From contig NZ_CAKMMP010000009.1 in assembly GCF_927798175.1 (NCBI RefSeq), positions 124,001-188,000 of the forward strand: DNA of 64,000 bases, in the 5' to 3' direction. Position 1 is the first letter of the stretch; every line of letters starts with the position of its first letter. The translations under genes and the position numbers were made by a program. The DNA comes from Paenibacillus sp. JJ-223. GTDB taxonomy: Bacteria; Bacillota; Bacilli; Paenibacillales; Paenibacillaceae. Under the pieces are notes generated by a model that saw nothing but the letters and a program-made list of their open reading frames with translations, made no database searches and had not been told where the DNA came from. Shown here piece by piece: positions 8,687-17,589 of the stretch.

Positions 8687-9355
8687 ATGAGCACATTTCA
8701 ACCTGTACAAAGCGAGATGCGCACCGAAAACGCCATCTACGAACATATCATTCCAGCAGGAGACGGTTGGCTGCATGATCTGCTGCCAGGACAAACGCTG
8801 CGCATCGTTGATATGGAAGGCAATCAAGCGGTGGATACGCTGTTTTATTCCACGGCAGACCCGTCCGACCACTACAGCGCGGTGCGGACGATTACCCAAC
8901 AGGGCAATCTGTACTTGACCACAGGTTCGACGCTGCTCGCCGAATCGGGCCAGGCTCTGCTCCGAATTACAGCCGATACCTGCGGCAGGCATGATACGAT
9001 CGGCGGCGCTTGTTCGGCACAGAGCAACACGGTGCGTTATGCGCACGATACACTTCCGATGCATAACTGCCGCGATACGTTTATGCTGATGCTTTCCCGG
9101 CGGGAGGAATATACGAAGCGGGACTTGGCGCCAAACGTCAATTTCTTCATGAATGTTCCGGTCACGCCGGAAGGCGAGCTGACGTTTGCCGACGGCATTT
9201 CCGCACCGGGCCGTTACGTGGAATTGCTTGCGCTTGCTCCGGTCACCGTGCTGATCAGCAACTGTCCGCAATTGAACAATCCATGCAATGCCTATAACCC
9301 GACTCCAGCCAAAGTGCTTGTATGGGATGCAGAAGGAGTGAACGCGCATGTTTAA
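8687..9355 (+). CDS. DUF1989 urea-carboxylase-associated protein; second carboxyguanidine deiminase subunit
   Basis: 222-aa paralogue of the preceding protein. It shares the [31 protein letters not shown] and [17 protein letters not shown] segments. The HD/C residues in the middle motif and the double-Cys late motif are candidates for metal binding. It is expected to pair with the product of 7963-8685 as a heteromeric carboxyguanidine deiminase. Its 3' end overlaps the carboxylase start by 8 bp, consistent with translational coupling. It is controlled by the guanidine-I riboswitch at 7790. Confidence 0.88.
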   Translation: MSTFQPVQSEMRTENAIYEHIIPAGDGWLHDLLPGQTLRIVDMEGNQAVDTLFYSTADPSDHYSAVRTITQQGNLYLTTGSTLLAESGQALLRITADTCGRHDTIGGACSAQSNTVRYAHDTLPMHNCRDTFMLMLSRREEYTKRDLAPNVNFFMNVPVTPEGELTFADGISAPGRYVELLALAPVTVLISNCPQLNNPCNAYNPTPAKVLVWDAEGVNAHV

Positions 9356-12300
9356 AAAAGTACTCATTGCCAACCGCGGTGCCATTGCGGTGCGCATCAT
9401 GCGGACGTTGCGCCGGATGGGCGTATCCAGCGCAGCCATTTACACCAAAGCGGACCGGGACAGCCTCCATGTGGAACAGGCAGACGAGGCGATCCTGATC
9501 GGGGAAGGTCCGGCCAGAGAGAGCTACGTGAACGCCGAATTGGTTCTGCAGACGGCCATCGAGGCTGGTGCAGACGCCATTCATCCGGGATACGGGTTTC
9601 TGAGCGAAAATGCGGCATTTGCGAGAGCGTGCGCAGAGAAGGGCATCGCCTTCATCGGGCCATCCCCCGAACATATTGAGCTGTTCGGCTTGAAGCATAC
9701 GGCACGGGCGATGGCCGCGGAAGCAGGCGTACCACTGCTGCCCGGCACGGAATTGATGAACACGCTGGAGGAAGCGGTTCAAGAAGCGGACCAAATCGGT
9801 TATCCGGTTATGCTGAAATCGACGGCAGGCGGCGGCGGAATCGGAATGCGGGTCTGCGAGCATGAAGAAGCGCTGAGGGAAGCTTTCGAATCGGTATCGC
9901 GCCTCGCGGCAGCCCATTTCAACGACGGCGGCGTTTTTCTGGAAAAGTACATCGCTCGCGCACGTCATGTCGAGGTTCAAATTTTCGGTATCGGCAGCGG
10001 CGAAGCGTTTGCATTGGGAGAACGCGACTGTTCCGTGCAGCGCCGCAACCAGAAAATCATTGAAGAGACCCCGGCACCGTGCCTGCCTGACGATGTCCGG
10101 AAAGAGATGCATGAATGCGCGCGCAGGCTGGCGATGTCGGCAGGGTATCGCAATGCGGGAACGGTGGAGTTTCTGTACGATCCGGATGAGGAGCGTTTCT
10201 ATTTCCTTGAGGTGAACACGAGGCTTCAGGTAGAGCACGGCGTGACGGAAGAAGTGCTTGGCATTGATTTGGTCGAATGGATGGTCAAAGAAACGGCCAA
10301 TGAATTCGGTTCGCTGAATGTGTCTGTACCTGCGCCGACAGGTCATAGTTTGCAGGTGCGGTTGTACGCAGAGGATTGCATGAACGAGTTCCGGCCAAGC
10401 GATGGACGCATCGATGCCATCCGTTGGCCTGAAGGGGTGCGGATCGAGAGTTGGATTCAGCCGGGGTTACATGTAACGACGCTGTATGATCCAATGCTGG
10501 CGAAATTGATCGTGCGTGCCGAGACGCGGAGCGAAGCCATTGCCAAGATGAAAGCCGCGCTGCAGCAGCTCCGTGTGTACGGAGTGACCACCAATCAGTC
10601 ATATATTGAAGCGTTCCTGGATAACGATGCATTCGCAAGCGGAACGGTGCATACCCGAATGCTTTCCGGCTTTAAACCGATGGAGCATGCGATTGAAGTG
10701 CTCGATGGCGGCGTACAGACTACCGTGCAGGATAGCCCGGGCAGAATCGGGTACTGGGATATCGGAGTGCCGCCATCCGGCCCGATGGATCAGCTCGCTT
10801 TTCGCATCGGCAACCGGCTGCTGGGCAATGAAGAACAAGCGGCCGGACTGGAGATGACGCTTCGCGGGGGATCATACCGTTTCAGGGATGAGCTCACTTT
10901 TTGTTTGACAGGTGCAAATATGAATGCCGAGCTGGATGGCGTCATTGTTGAACCCTATTCACCGATCACTGCCTCTCCTGGCGCAGTGCTGACCTTGGGC
11001 GAGGCCAAACAAGGGATGCGGACATATCTGCTCGTAGCCGGAGGACTTGACATGCCGCTTACGCTCGGGAGTGCGGCGACGTTTACGCTGGGAGGCTTCG
11101 GCGGACATGGGGGCAATGCGCTGCGGACCGGAGCCGTCCTTCGGGTGGGCAAAGCCAAAGGAAGCCCGCTTGCTCTGCTTGCAGCGGATCGCAGACCCGA
11201 GTATAGCAATGAATGGACGATTGGCGTCATCCCGGGTCCGCATTGCACCGACGAGTACGTTCTGCCTGCGTATCTGGGCCAGTTGACCGAGACAACATGG
11301 GAAGTGCATTTCAACAGCTCCAGAACCGGCGTCCGCCTGATCGGCCCGGCTCCGCTGTGGGCGAGAACCGACGGTGGGGACGCCGGACTGCATCCGTCCA
11401 ACATCCACGATAACGCTTATGCCGTGGGCGCGCTGGATTTGACGGGCGACATGCCGATCCTGCTCGGACCGGACGGGCCGAGTCTCGGCGGATTTGTCTG
11501 TCCCGTAACGACGGCGACTGCAGAACTATGGAAGCTGGGCCAATTAAGCCCTGGCGACAAGGTTCGTTTCAAGTTGATCACCGTCGAAGAAGCAGAACGG
11601 CTCAGAGCGGAGCAAGAGGAGTATGTGCAACAGCTTGACGTTCAACCATTGCTGCCAGCGTTGCCCGAAACGTCCAGTGGCGATTACATGCCGATCCTGG
11701 CCCAAGCGACGGAAGGCAGACGTTTTGCCATCACCATCCGCTGCTCCGGCGACGAGAACATCCTCGTGGAATACGGGGAGCGCGAGTTGAATCTGCTGTA
11801 TCGTTTCCAGGCGTACGTGCTTATGGAGGCTATCAAATCCAGTGGAAACATCCTGTTCATCGAGCTGACGCCCGGCATCCGCTCTCTGCAAATCCATCTC
11901 GATGCGTCCCGTATGTCCGTCAAAGAAGCGGCAGCACTGGTGATGGAGTTGGACTTGCAGCTTCCGGAGCTGGAAACGATCGAAGTGCCTTCACGGATCG
12001 TCAAACTGCCGCTGTCCTGGGATGATCCGGCGACGCGTCTTGCCATTGAGCGTTACCAGCAAAACGTTAGACCGGATGCGCCGTGGTGCCCGAGCAATCT
12101 GGAATTTATCCGGCGCATGAACGGGCTGGGTTCATTGGAGGAAGTTGCCGAAATTGTGTTTAATGCTTCGTATCTCGTCATGGGGCTCGGCGACGTGTAT
12201 CTCGGAGCACCGGTTGCCGTGCCGCTGGACCCCCGCCACCGGCTCGTGACGACCAAGTACAACCCGGCGCGCACGTGGACGCCGGAAAATGCCGTAGGCA

Positions 12301-12962
12301 TCGGCGGCGCATATCTTTGCGTATACGGCATGGAAGGTCCGGGCGGATATCAATTCGTCGGTCGTACGGTGCAGATGTGGAACACGTTCAGAGAGACGAA
12401 CCATTTTGAAGCAGGAAAGCCTTGGTTGCTGCAATTTTTCGATCAGCTTCAATTCTATCCTGTGTCGGAAGCGGAGCTTCTGAAGATGCGCGAAGAATTT
12501 CCGCGTGGCGGCTTTGCCGTCGAGGTGGAGGAAACCACGTTCCATTTGGGCACGTACCTGGAATGGTTGAACTCGATCGCCGAGGAGTCAGGCAGCTTCC
12601 GTAAGCAGCAGCAGAGCGCATTCCAGGCCGAACGGAACTATTGGAAGGAGCTTGGCATTGCCGAATACGTCTCCGAGCCTGAAGCCGCGGCTGCGCTGGA
12701 AGAGGTAGAGATGCCGGAGGGCAGTCTCGGCATGAGCAGTTCCATGTCGGGCAGCGTGTGGAAGGTGTTGGTCGAGCCAGGCCAAGAGGTTCGTAAAGGC
12801 GACACTATTATAATAGAAGAAAGTATGAAAATGGAGTTCCCGCAGCTGGCTCCGGCAGATGGAGTTATTGCTTCGATCTACGTTTCGCCAGGGGATCAGA
12901 TCAAGTCGGGAGACTGGATTGCGGCGATCATTCCGGCGATCAAGGAGGAGGTTGTGCGATGA
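9348..12962 (+). CDS. Biotin-dependent guanidine (urea-type) carboxylase
   Basis: 1204-aa single-chain carboxylase acting in the cytosol. Residues 1-450 are biotin carboxylase (ATP-grasp loop AGGGGIGMR, catalytic [10 protein letters not shown]). About 455-760 is KipA-like and 775-980 KipI-like, together the carboxyltransferase. The C-terminus is a biotin carboxyl carrier domain with biotinyl lysine K1161 in EESMKME. Family members carboxylate urea or guanidine with ATP and bicarbonate. The guanidine-I riboswitch and the two deiminase genes in front argue for guanidine. In the KipI-like domain an Asn (N815, ELNLLYRF) occupies a position that I recall as Asp in urea carboxylases. ATG 9348 overlaps the previous gene by 8 bp, and the stop overlaps the next start (ATGA). 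Confidence 0.93.
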   Translation: MFKKVLIANRGAIAVRIMRTLRRMGVSSAAIYTKADRDSLHVEQADEAILIGEGPARESYVNAELVLQTAIEAGADAIHPGYGFLSENAAFARACAEKGIAFIGPSPEHIELFGLKHTARAMAAEAGVPLLPGTELMNTLEEAVQEADQIGYPVMLKSTAGGGGIGMRVCEHEEALREAFESVSRLAAAHFNDGGVFLEKYIARARHVEVQIFGIGSGEAFALGERDCSVQRRNQKIIEETPAPCLPDDVRKEMHECARRLAMSAGYRNAGTVEFLYDPDEERFYFLEVNTRLQVEHGVTEEVLGIDLVEWMVKETANEFGSLNVSVPAPTGHSLQVRLYAEDCMNEFRPSDGRIDAIRWPEGVRIESWIQPGLHVTTLYDPMLAKLIVRAETRSEAIAKMKAALQQLRVYGVTTNQSYIEAFLDNDAFASGTVHTRMLSGFKPMEHAIEVLDGGVQTTVQDSPGRIGYWDIGVPPSGPMDQLAFRIGNRLLGNEEQAAGLEMTLRGGSYRFRDELTFCLTGANMNAELDGVIVEPYSPITASPGAVLTLGEAKQGMRTYLLVAGGLDMPLTLGSAATFTLGGFGGHGGNALRTGAVLRVGKAKGSPLALLAADRRPEYSNEWTIGVIPGPHCTDEYVLPAYLGQLTETTWEVHFNSSRTGVRLIGPAPLWARTDGGDAGLHPSNIHDNAYAVGALDLTGDMPILLGPDGPSLGGFVCPVTTATAELWKLGQLSPGDKVRFKLITVEEAERLRAEQEEYVQQLDVQPLLPALPETSSGDYMPILAQATEGRRFAITIRCSGDENILVEYGERELNLLYRFQAYVLMEAIKSSGNILFIELTPGIRSLQIHLDASRMSVKEAAALVMELDLQLPELETIEVPSRIVKLPLSWDDPATRLAIERYQQNVRPDAPWCPSNLEFIRRMNGLGSLEEVAEIVFNASYLVMGLGDVYLGAPVAVPLDPRHRLVTTKYNPARTWTPENAVGIGGAYLCVYGMEGPGGYQFVGRTVQMWNTFRETNHFEAGKPWLLQFFDQLQFYPVSEAELLKMREEFPRGGFAVEVEETTFHLGTYLEWLNSIAEESGSFRKQQQSAFQAERNYWKELGIAEYVSEPEAAAALEEVEMPEGSLGMSSSMSGSVWKVLVEPGQEVRKGDTIIIEESMKMEFPQLAPADGVIASIYVSPGDQIKSGDWIAAIIPAIKEEVVR

Positions 12963-14710
12963 CGATCAATGCCGTTCCGAAAAAGATGACCATCGATGCG
13001 CTTCGTACCGGTTATCTCCGTGGCAGCTTCACGCCTTCGGAGGTGGTGGAGAGCATCATCAGGCGGGCAAGCGATACGGAAGATGATCATGTCTGGATCA
13101 CGCCGCCGTCGATGGAGTTGATTGCTCCATATCTGAACAATATTCAACATTTGTCCATCGCCGATTATCCGCTGTGGGGCATCCCGTTTGCCATCAAAGA
13201 CAATATTGAAGTGCAGGGCTGGCCCGTGACGGCAGGTTGTCCCGAGTATGAGCGCGAGTCGGCGCGGCATGCGGCTGTCGTGGAAAGATTGGTCGCTGCC
13301 GGCGCCATCCCGGTCGGCAAAACCAACCTCGACCAATTCGCCACAGGGCTTGTAGGTACAAGAAGCCCATATGGTGAAACGCATAACGCTTTGCGGCCTG
13401 AGCTCATCAGCGGAGGATCAAGCTCGGGTTCGGCGGTAGCCGTTGCCTTGGGGCAGGCAGCTTTCGCGCTCGGCACCGATACCGCCGGTTCGGGCAGGGT
13501 GCCAGCCGCACTCCACGGTCTTGTCGGGTACAAACCGGCTGTAGGGGCATGGCCTTCCATCGGTTTGGTGCCCGCATGCCGGAGCATCGACTGCATCACC
13601 GTTTTTGCGCATTCGCTCGGAGATGCCGTCGCCGTCGATGGCGTGGTGCGGGGGCCGCATGCTGAAGATGCTTTCTCGAAAGCCCGCCCTCTTGGGCCGT
13701 CCCGCGCACCTGCCAGATGGTTGTTTCCCAAAGGCGACCTGACGTTTTTCGGCCCGTTTGCCGAAGCGTATGAAGCGGCCTGGAAAAGGGCGAAACAAAC
13801 CTTGCTGCAGTCAGGGATCAGCGTGGAGGAGGTCGATGTGTCCCTGCTGCAAGAGGCTGCTGCGCTTCTGTATGAAGGACCGCTCGTCGCTGAACGGTGG
13901 GCGGATTTGGAGTCGTTTGTGCAGGCGCATCCCGGAGCCTTGTTTCCCGTAACTGAAGATATATTGCGGACAGGCGGCAAAGAGGAGTTTACGGCAGCTT
14001 CGCTGTTCCGGGCGCAGCACCGTCTGGCCGAGATTCGCCGCAGCACGGAAGTTTTGCTGAAAGATGCCGTCCTTGTCCTGCCCACATGTGGAGGAACGTG
14101 GACGAGGGCACAAGTGCGGCAGGACCCGATTCGAACGAACAGCCAAATGGGGTTGTATACGAATCATTGCAACTTGCTCGATTTAAGCGCCGTTGCTGTT
14201 CCAGCAGGAGATGCGGCAGAACATCTGCCGTTTGGACTGACGCTGTTTACGCTGCCGGATCAGGAAGCGGTTATGGTAGAAGCTGCAAAATGGGTGGAGC
14301 GGAGCCAAGAACGCATGTTGGTGGCCGTTTGCGGGCTGCATATGAGAGGTATGGCGCTGGAACCTCAGATGACCGGGCTGGGGGCTTATTTTGTGGAAGA
14401 GGCGCGGACTGCACCGGAATATCGCTTGTATCGATTGGATACGACTCCAGCCAAGCCTGGCTTGGTTCATGTGCTTGAAGAGGGCGAATCCATCGCATTG
14501 GAGCTGTGGAGCATGCCGATTTCCTCTTTTGGCGTATTCACGGCAGCCATTCCGGCCCCGCTCGGTATCGGCAAAATCCGGTTGCAGGACGGCAGAGTTG
14601 TGTCCGGTTTTAGTTGTGAAGCCTCGGCTGCACCAGAGGGCGTGGATATCACGTCCATGGGTGGATGGAGGAACGCGGAAGCGGACAACACTGTCTCGCA
14701 TACAAGCTAA
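12959..14710 (+). CDS. atzF: Allophanate hydrolase
   Basis: 583-aa amidase-signature enzyme that splits allophanate to two ammonia and two CO2, the last step of guanidine or urea carboxylase pathways. The Ser-cisSer-Lys triad is readable: K80 (FAIKDN), S154 in GGSSSGS and S178 in DTAGSGR, with the usual 24-residue spacing between the serines. The C-terminal allophanate hydrolase domain (about 470-570) is present, so this is the full-length AtzF type and not just a generic amidase. Its start is in a 4-bp ATGA overlap with the carboxylase stop. A terminator follows at 14722. It is the last gene of the riboswitch-controlled operon. Confidence 0.93.
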   Translation: MTINAVPKKMTIDALRTGYLRGSFTPSEVVESIIRRASDTEDDHVWITPPSMELIAPYLNNIQHLSIADYPLWGIPFAIKDNIEVQGWPVTAGCPEYERESARHAAVVERLVAAGAIPVGKTNLDQFATGLVGTRSPYGETHNALRPELISGGSSSGSAVAVALGQAAFALGTDTAGSGRVPAALHGLVGYKPAVGAWPSIGLVPACRSIDCITVFAHSLGDAVAVDGVVRGPHAEDAFSKARPLGPSRAPARWLFPKGDLTFFGPFAEAYEAAWKRAKQTLLQSGISVEEVDVSLLQEAAALLYEGPLVAERWADLESFVQAHPGALFPVTEDILRTGGKEEFTAASLFRAQHRLAEIRRSTEVLLKDAVLVLPTCGGTWTRAQVRQDPIRTNSQMGLYTNHCNLLDLSAVAVPAGDAAEHLPFGLTLFTLPDQEAVMVEAAKWVERSQERMLVAVCGLHMRGMALEPQMTGLGAYFVEEARTAPEYRLYRLDTTPAKPGLVHVLEEGESIALELWSMPISSFGVFTAAIPAPLGIGKIRLQDGRVVSGFSCEASAAPEGVDITSMGGWRNAEADNTVSHTS

Positions 14711-14721
14711 ACACGATAACG

Positions 14722-14752
14722 AAGCGGCTGATCCTAAGGATCGCCGCTTTTT
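14722..14752 (+). terminator. Terminator of the guanidine catabolic operon
   Basis: AAGCGGC-TGATCC-TAA-GGATC-GCCGCTT followed by TTT, starting 12 bp after the allophanate hydrolase stop. Confidence 0.85.
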
Positions 14753-14866
14753 CGTCGTCCGTAAAATTTTTACATAAGCCATATACAGAATTCATAAAAT
14801 TCCACAAAACCTTTTATATACTTAATTTGCTTGTTACAACGGACAAAGGACCAGGTGGTAGACAAC

Positions 14867-15406
14867 ATGTTAAAAAAACGGGATTTGCATGAATGTCATT
14901 CATTGTACAGTTTATTGACGGACCCCGCAGTTTCTCCCTACGTTCGTTATCAATGCCAATCGGTGGAAGAATACTTATTTCTGACCAAACAATTGATCGC
15001 CGAAGAAGAACAGCATACGGTCATTTCACGCACCATCCTGAATGAAGCCGGGCTGCCGATCGGAACCATTGATTTGTATCAGATCGTAAATAACACCGGG
15101 TTCCTGGCCACGTGGATCGGAGCGCCGTATTTTGGAAACGGGTACAGCCAGAGAGCAAAATCTGCCTTCTTTGTTGAATTGTTTCTCGAACATGCGATTG
15201 AAACGGTATTTTTAAAGATTCGCAAGCAAAACATTCGATCCAGCAAAGCAGCCCAAAAACTGCCGTATGTCAGATTAGCCAATGAATTGTTTCACGAAGT
15301 ATACCAATCGGTTAATGCCGGAGAACCAATCTATGATCTGTACTTTGTGGAACGGTCCGCCTTTATGGAGAGCCATATCGATCTACACCAAGTGGTGGCA
15401 ACGTAG
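14867..15406 (+). CDS. GNAT family N-acetyltransferase
   Basis: 179-aa protein with RimJ/RimL-like GNAT features: a substrate-arm start (LTDPAVSPYVRY), the central strand-turn (AGLPIGTIDLYQI) and an acetyl-CoA loop region (WIGAPYFGNGYSQRAKSAFF) with a degenerate Q/RxxGxG motif. Start chosen at ATG 14867, with AGGTGG 8 nt upstream. A TTG at 14831 would add 12 residues without support. It is single and not obviously linked to the guanidine operon. The acceptor is unknown. The C-terminal ~35 residues show no family motif I recognise. Confidence 0.72.
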   Translation: MLKKRDLHECHSLYSLLTDPAVSPYVRYQCQSVEEYLFLTKQLIAEEEQHTVISRTILNEAGLPIGTIDLYQIVNNTGFLATWIGAPYFGNGYSQRAKSAFFVELFLEHAIETVFLKIRKQNIRSSKAAQKLPYVRLANELFHEVYQSVNAGEPIYDLYFVERSAFMESHIDLHQVVAT

Positions 15407-15526
15407 CAACAGACATGAAAAGGAACTCGCCATGTAAATTAAATTGTGGATCGTACTGATTCTGTATGGAGACTTGTTGGTTCAATGAATATAGTTTGTG
15501 CTATCAAAACAAAACGTTTGAAACGA

Positions 15527-15572
15527 TAAAGGTTATCTTTTGCCTATCAGGCTAAAGTATGACCTTTTTTTG
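15527..15572 (+). terminator. Possible terminator downstream of the GNAT gene
   Basis: Imperfect inverted repeat AAAGGTTATCTTT ... AAAGTATGACCTTT ending in a T-run, about 120 bp past the GNAT stop. The mismatches make this tentative. I see nothing else of note in 15407-15652. Confidence 0.4.
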
Positions 15573-15652
15573 ATGGATAGGCTCTGTTAAAGGTTTATAA
15601 TTGACCATTATTGTAAAACTGTCTTGGTGATAAGGCTGTATTATGAGCTATT

Positions 15653-15970
15653 TCATTTATATATGATGTCATGACTCTCTACTTTTCCGTCTTCATCAAA
15701 ATGAAGTTGCAATAGATTAACCTTTACCCCTAATCCTGCACTTCCGATGTAGTACAAGAATTGTCGTGATGGTTCAGTTAACTTTTCTGCCGGTTCTCCA
15801 AGCAAGTCAATAATTTCATTCTCTGTCATACCCTTAAGTTTGTACTTACTTGTTAAACTGCTTATCATACCGTCTCTCTTCTCCGGTTCTTTATTCCACG
15901 TTTCTTGGTCAAAGTGGCTGCATGAACAAAGAATGAGTACCATTAGAAATGAAATGATAATTTTCTTCAT
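15653..15970 (-). CDS. Small putative lipoprotein
   Basis: 105-aa protein with a type II signal peptide: MKK, hydrophobic stretch, lipobox LCSC with the modified cysteine at about residue 17. The mature part (KLKGMTENEIIDLLGEPAEKL ... YYIGS) resembles the SmpA/OmlA-like fold (an N-terminal helix leading to a LLGEP turn), found in outer-surface stability or inhibitor lipoproteins. It is low in GC compared with neighbours, and flanked by two non-coding stretches of about 250-300 bp in which I see no gene. An AAGGAT site lies upstream of ATG 15970. The function is unknown. Confidence 0.7.
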   Translation of the reverse strand: MKKIIISFLMVLILCSCSHFDQETWNKEPEKRDGMISSLTSKYKLKGMTENEIIDLLGEPAEKLTEPSRQFLYYIGSAGLGVKVNLLQLHFDEDGKVESHDIIYK

Positions 15971-16293
15971 CGGAACATCCTTTCAGTTAATCAAAAATAA
16001 GCAGAAAGCCGAAGCTTTGTGTTCCTGTCGGTGACAGTATGCAGGCACGATTTGACGAACATATCTTTCTTATTCGATGAGGTATTCTCATATTTCTTAG
16101 CCGTCTATTTAACGAAACCAAGCCAAGTGTGTGACTACTTTATCTTAAGGTTTAACAAAGCCAATGGATAAATAGTTATATTAAAATTTCAGACCAGGGA
16201 CTGATCTGTCTCATCGCTTGTTTCGTTAGAATGGTCATATATTGAAAATGATGTTAACGATTCATCAAGATGATGAATCGGAAAGGTGGATCA

Positions 16294-17340
16294 GTGGCGA
16301 GTAGAAGAAGCAAAACAAAGAAGGCGGCGTGGCTCGTTGTCCTCGCTCTTATTCTAATCAGCGTGGTTGCGTTGGTTTTCCCGACGTGGACACCCGGTAT
16401 TGAAGGAGAGCGCAGCATCAGCACCTTGGAGCAAATCGAGATTAACGGCTCGAAACATCGAATCATGATCCGCGGCCATGACCGCGATAATCCAGTGATT
16501 ATTTTCGTGCATGGAGGTCCGGGATCGTCAGAAATCGCTTATGCCGCAAGCTTCCAGAACTTGTGGGAGCAACATTTCACCGTGGTCAATTATGATCAAA
16601 GGGCCAGTGGGGCCTCCTATCATTTTTTTGAAAACTACGATGATTTGTCGTCCAAGGTGTTAGTCGAGGATTTGCTCGCTATTACCGACCATGTCTCCGA
16701 ACGTTTGGGGCAAGACAAGGTCATCCTCATCGGTCATTCCTACGGTACATATGTCGCAGCGCAAGCTGCACAGCAAGCCCCTGAGAAATATACAGCTTAC
16801 ATCGGAATTGGGCAGCTTGGGAATGCGACGGAAAGCGAAATCGATGCATTGGAGTATGTCATCAACGAGGCGCGGCGGGTTGGCGATGAGGGGGATGTGC
16901 AGCATTTGGAGCAGATGTCTGAAGAAATCCGCAAAGGGACTGCCCTTACGCCGAGATCGTACGTCACCAAGTATGGCGGTGCTTCCAGCAGCGGGGAAAT
17001 GCCTGACGGGAACGTGTTCGACATGATTATGGGGAGCGAGTATAACCTGCTGGATATCATCCGCTATTACGTTGGAATCCTGAGTCACCAACAAGTGCTT
17101 CTGGACGAGGTGTTTGACACTCCATTGTCCACGGTCGTGACAGAGCTTGACCTACCCGTATATTTCGTAATGGGTAAATATGACTATATGACTTCATCCG
17201 CTGCGGCCAGAACATACTTCGATCAGTTAAATGCCAAGCAAAAGCAATTCATTGCCTACGAAAATTCCGCCCACTTCCCGCATATTGAAGAAAAATACAG
17301 ATTCAGCGAGTGGATGATCACCACCTTTGCAGAGAACTAA
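16294..17340 (+). CDS. Membrane-anchored alpha/beta hydrolase (proline iminopeptidase-like)
   Basis: 348-aa alpha/beta-hydrolase with an N-terminal TM anchor (about residues 12-31) after a basic stretch (RRSKTKKAAW). The oxyanion region HGGPGSS is characteristic of the prolyl aminopeptidase-like group. The triad is readable as Ser in GHSYG, Asp in MGKYDYMTS and His in SAHFPH. GTG 16294 is favoured because GAAAGGTGG lies 4 nt upstream. ATG 16270 in the same frame has no ribosome binding site. The catalytic domain would face the outside of the membrane. Monocistronic. The substrate is unknown (peptide or ester). Confidence 0.8.
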   Translation: MASRRSKTKKAAWLVVLALILISVVALVFPTWTPGIEGERSISTLEQIEINGSKHRIMIRGHDRDNPVIIFVHGGPGSSEIAYAASFQNLWEQHFTVVNYDQRASGASYHFFENYDDLSSKVLVEDLLAITDHVSERLGQDKVILIGHSYGTYVAAQAAQQAPEKYTAYIGIGQLGNATESEIDALEYVINEARRVGDEGDVQHLEQMSEEIRKGTALTPRSYVTKYGGASSSGEMPDGNVFDMIMGSEYNLLDIIRYYVGILSHQQVLLDEVFDTPLSTVVTELDLPVYFVMGKYDYMTSSAAARTYFDQLNAKQKQFIAYENSAHFPHIEEKYRFSEWMITTFAEN

Positions 17341-17341
17341 C

Positions 17342-17420
17342 CTATATAAGTAGAACGAATGATGGTTAAACGTAGCCACTGAGTGATGAGGAACATCTTC
17401 CGATCGCTGTTATCCCCACA
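17342..17420 (-). repeat. Degenerate partial copy of the TIR-bounded intergenic element (inverted)
   Basis: Begins CTATATAAGTAG, two bases after the hydrolase stop, and reaches ACATCTTCCGATCGCTGTTATCCCC. This matches the copy at 38449 in order and spacing. The other half is not recognisable, although the region up to 17589 is otherwise empty except for the promoter and RBS of the next gene. Confidence 0.65.
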
Positions 17421-17589
17421 TTCCAAATGAGATCAGGTCAGCCGACAGGTTGGGCCTTCTTTGTTGTTCCGTGAAGAAACTTGGCAGGCCGAGGTTGTAA
17501 TCATATAAATTCACGTTGGAAATGATGATTCCTCCACGTCATTGAGACTTGTAAAATGAAGCTAATGATCATGACAAGGAGAGGTTTAA

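Noticed and set aside
9255..10346. 363-aa minus-strand frame opposite the carboxylase
   Set aside because: Low-complexity His/Arg/Phe-rich shadow of a GC-rich gene, without RBS or domain.
7963..14710. Reading the operon as plain urea carboxylase/urea amidolyase degradation
   Set aside because: The guanidine-I riboswitch and both DUF1989 deiminase-type genes point to guanidine; urea use remains possible as a side activity.
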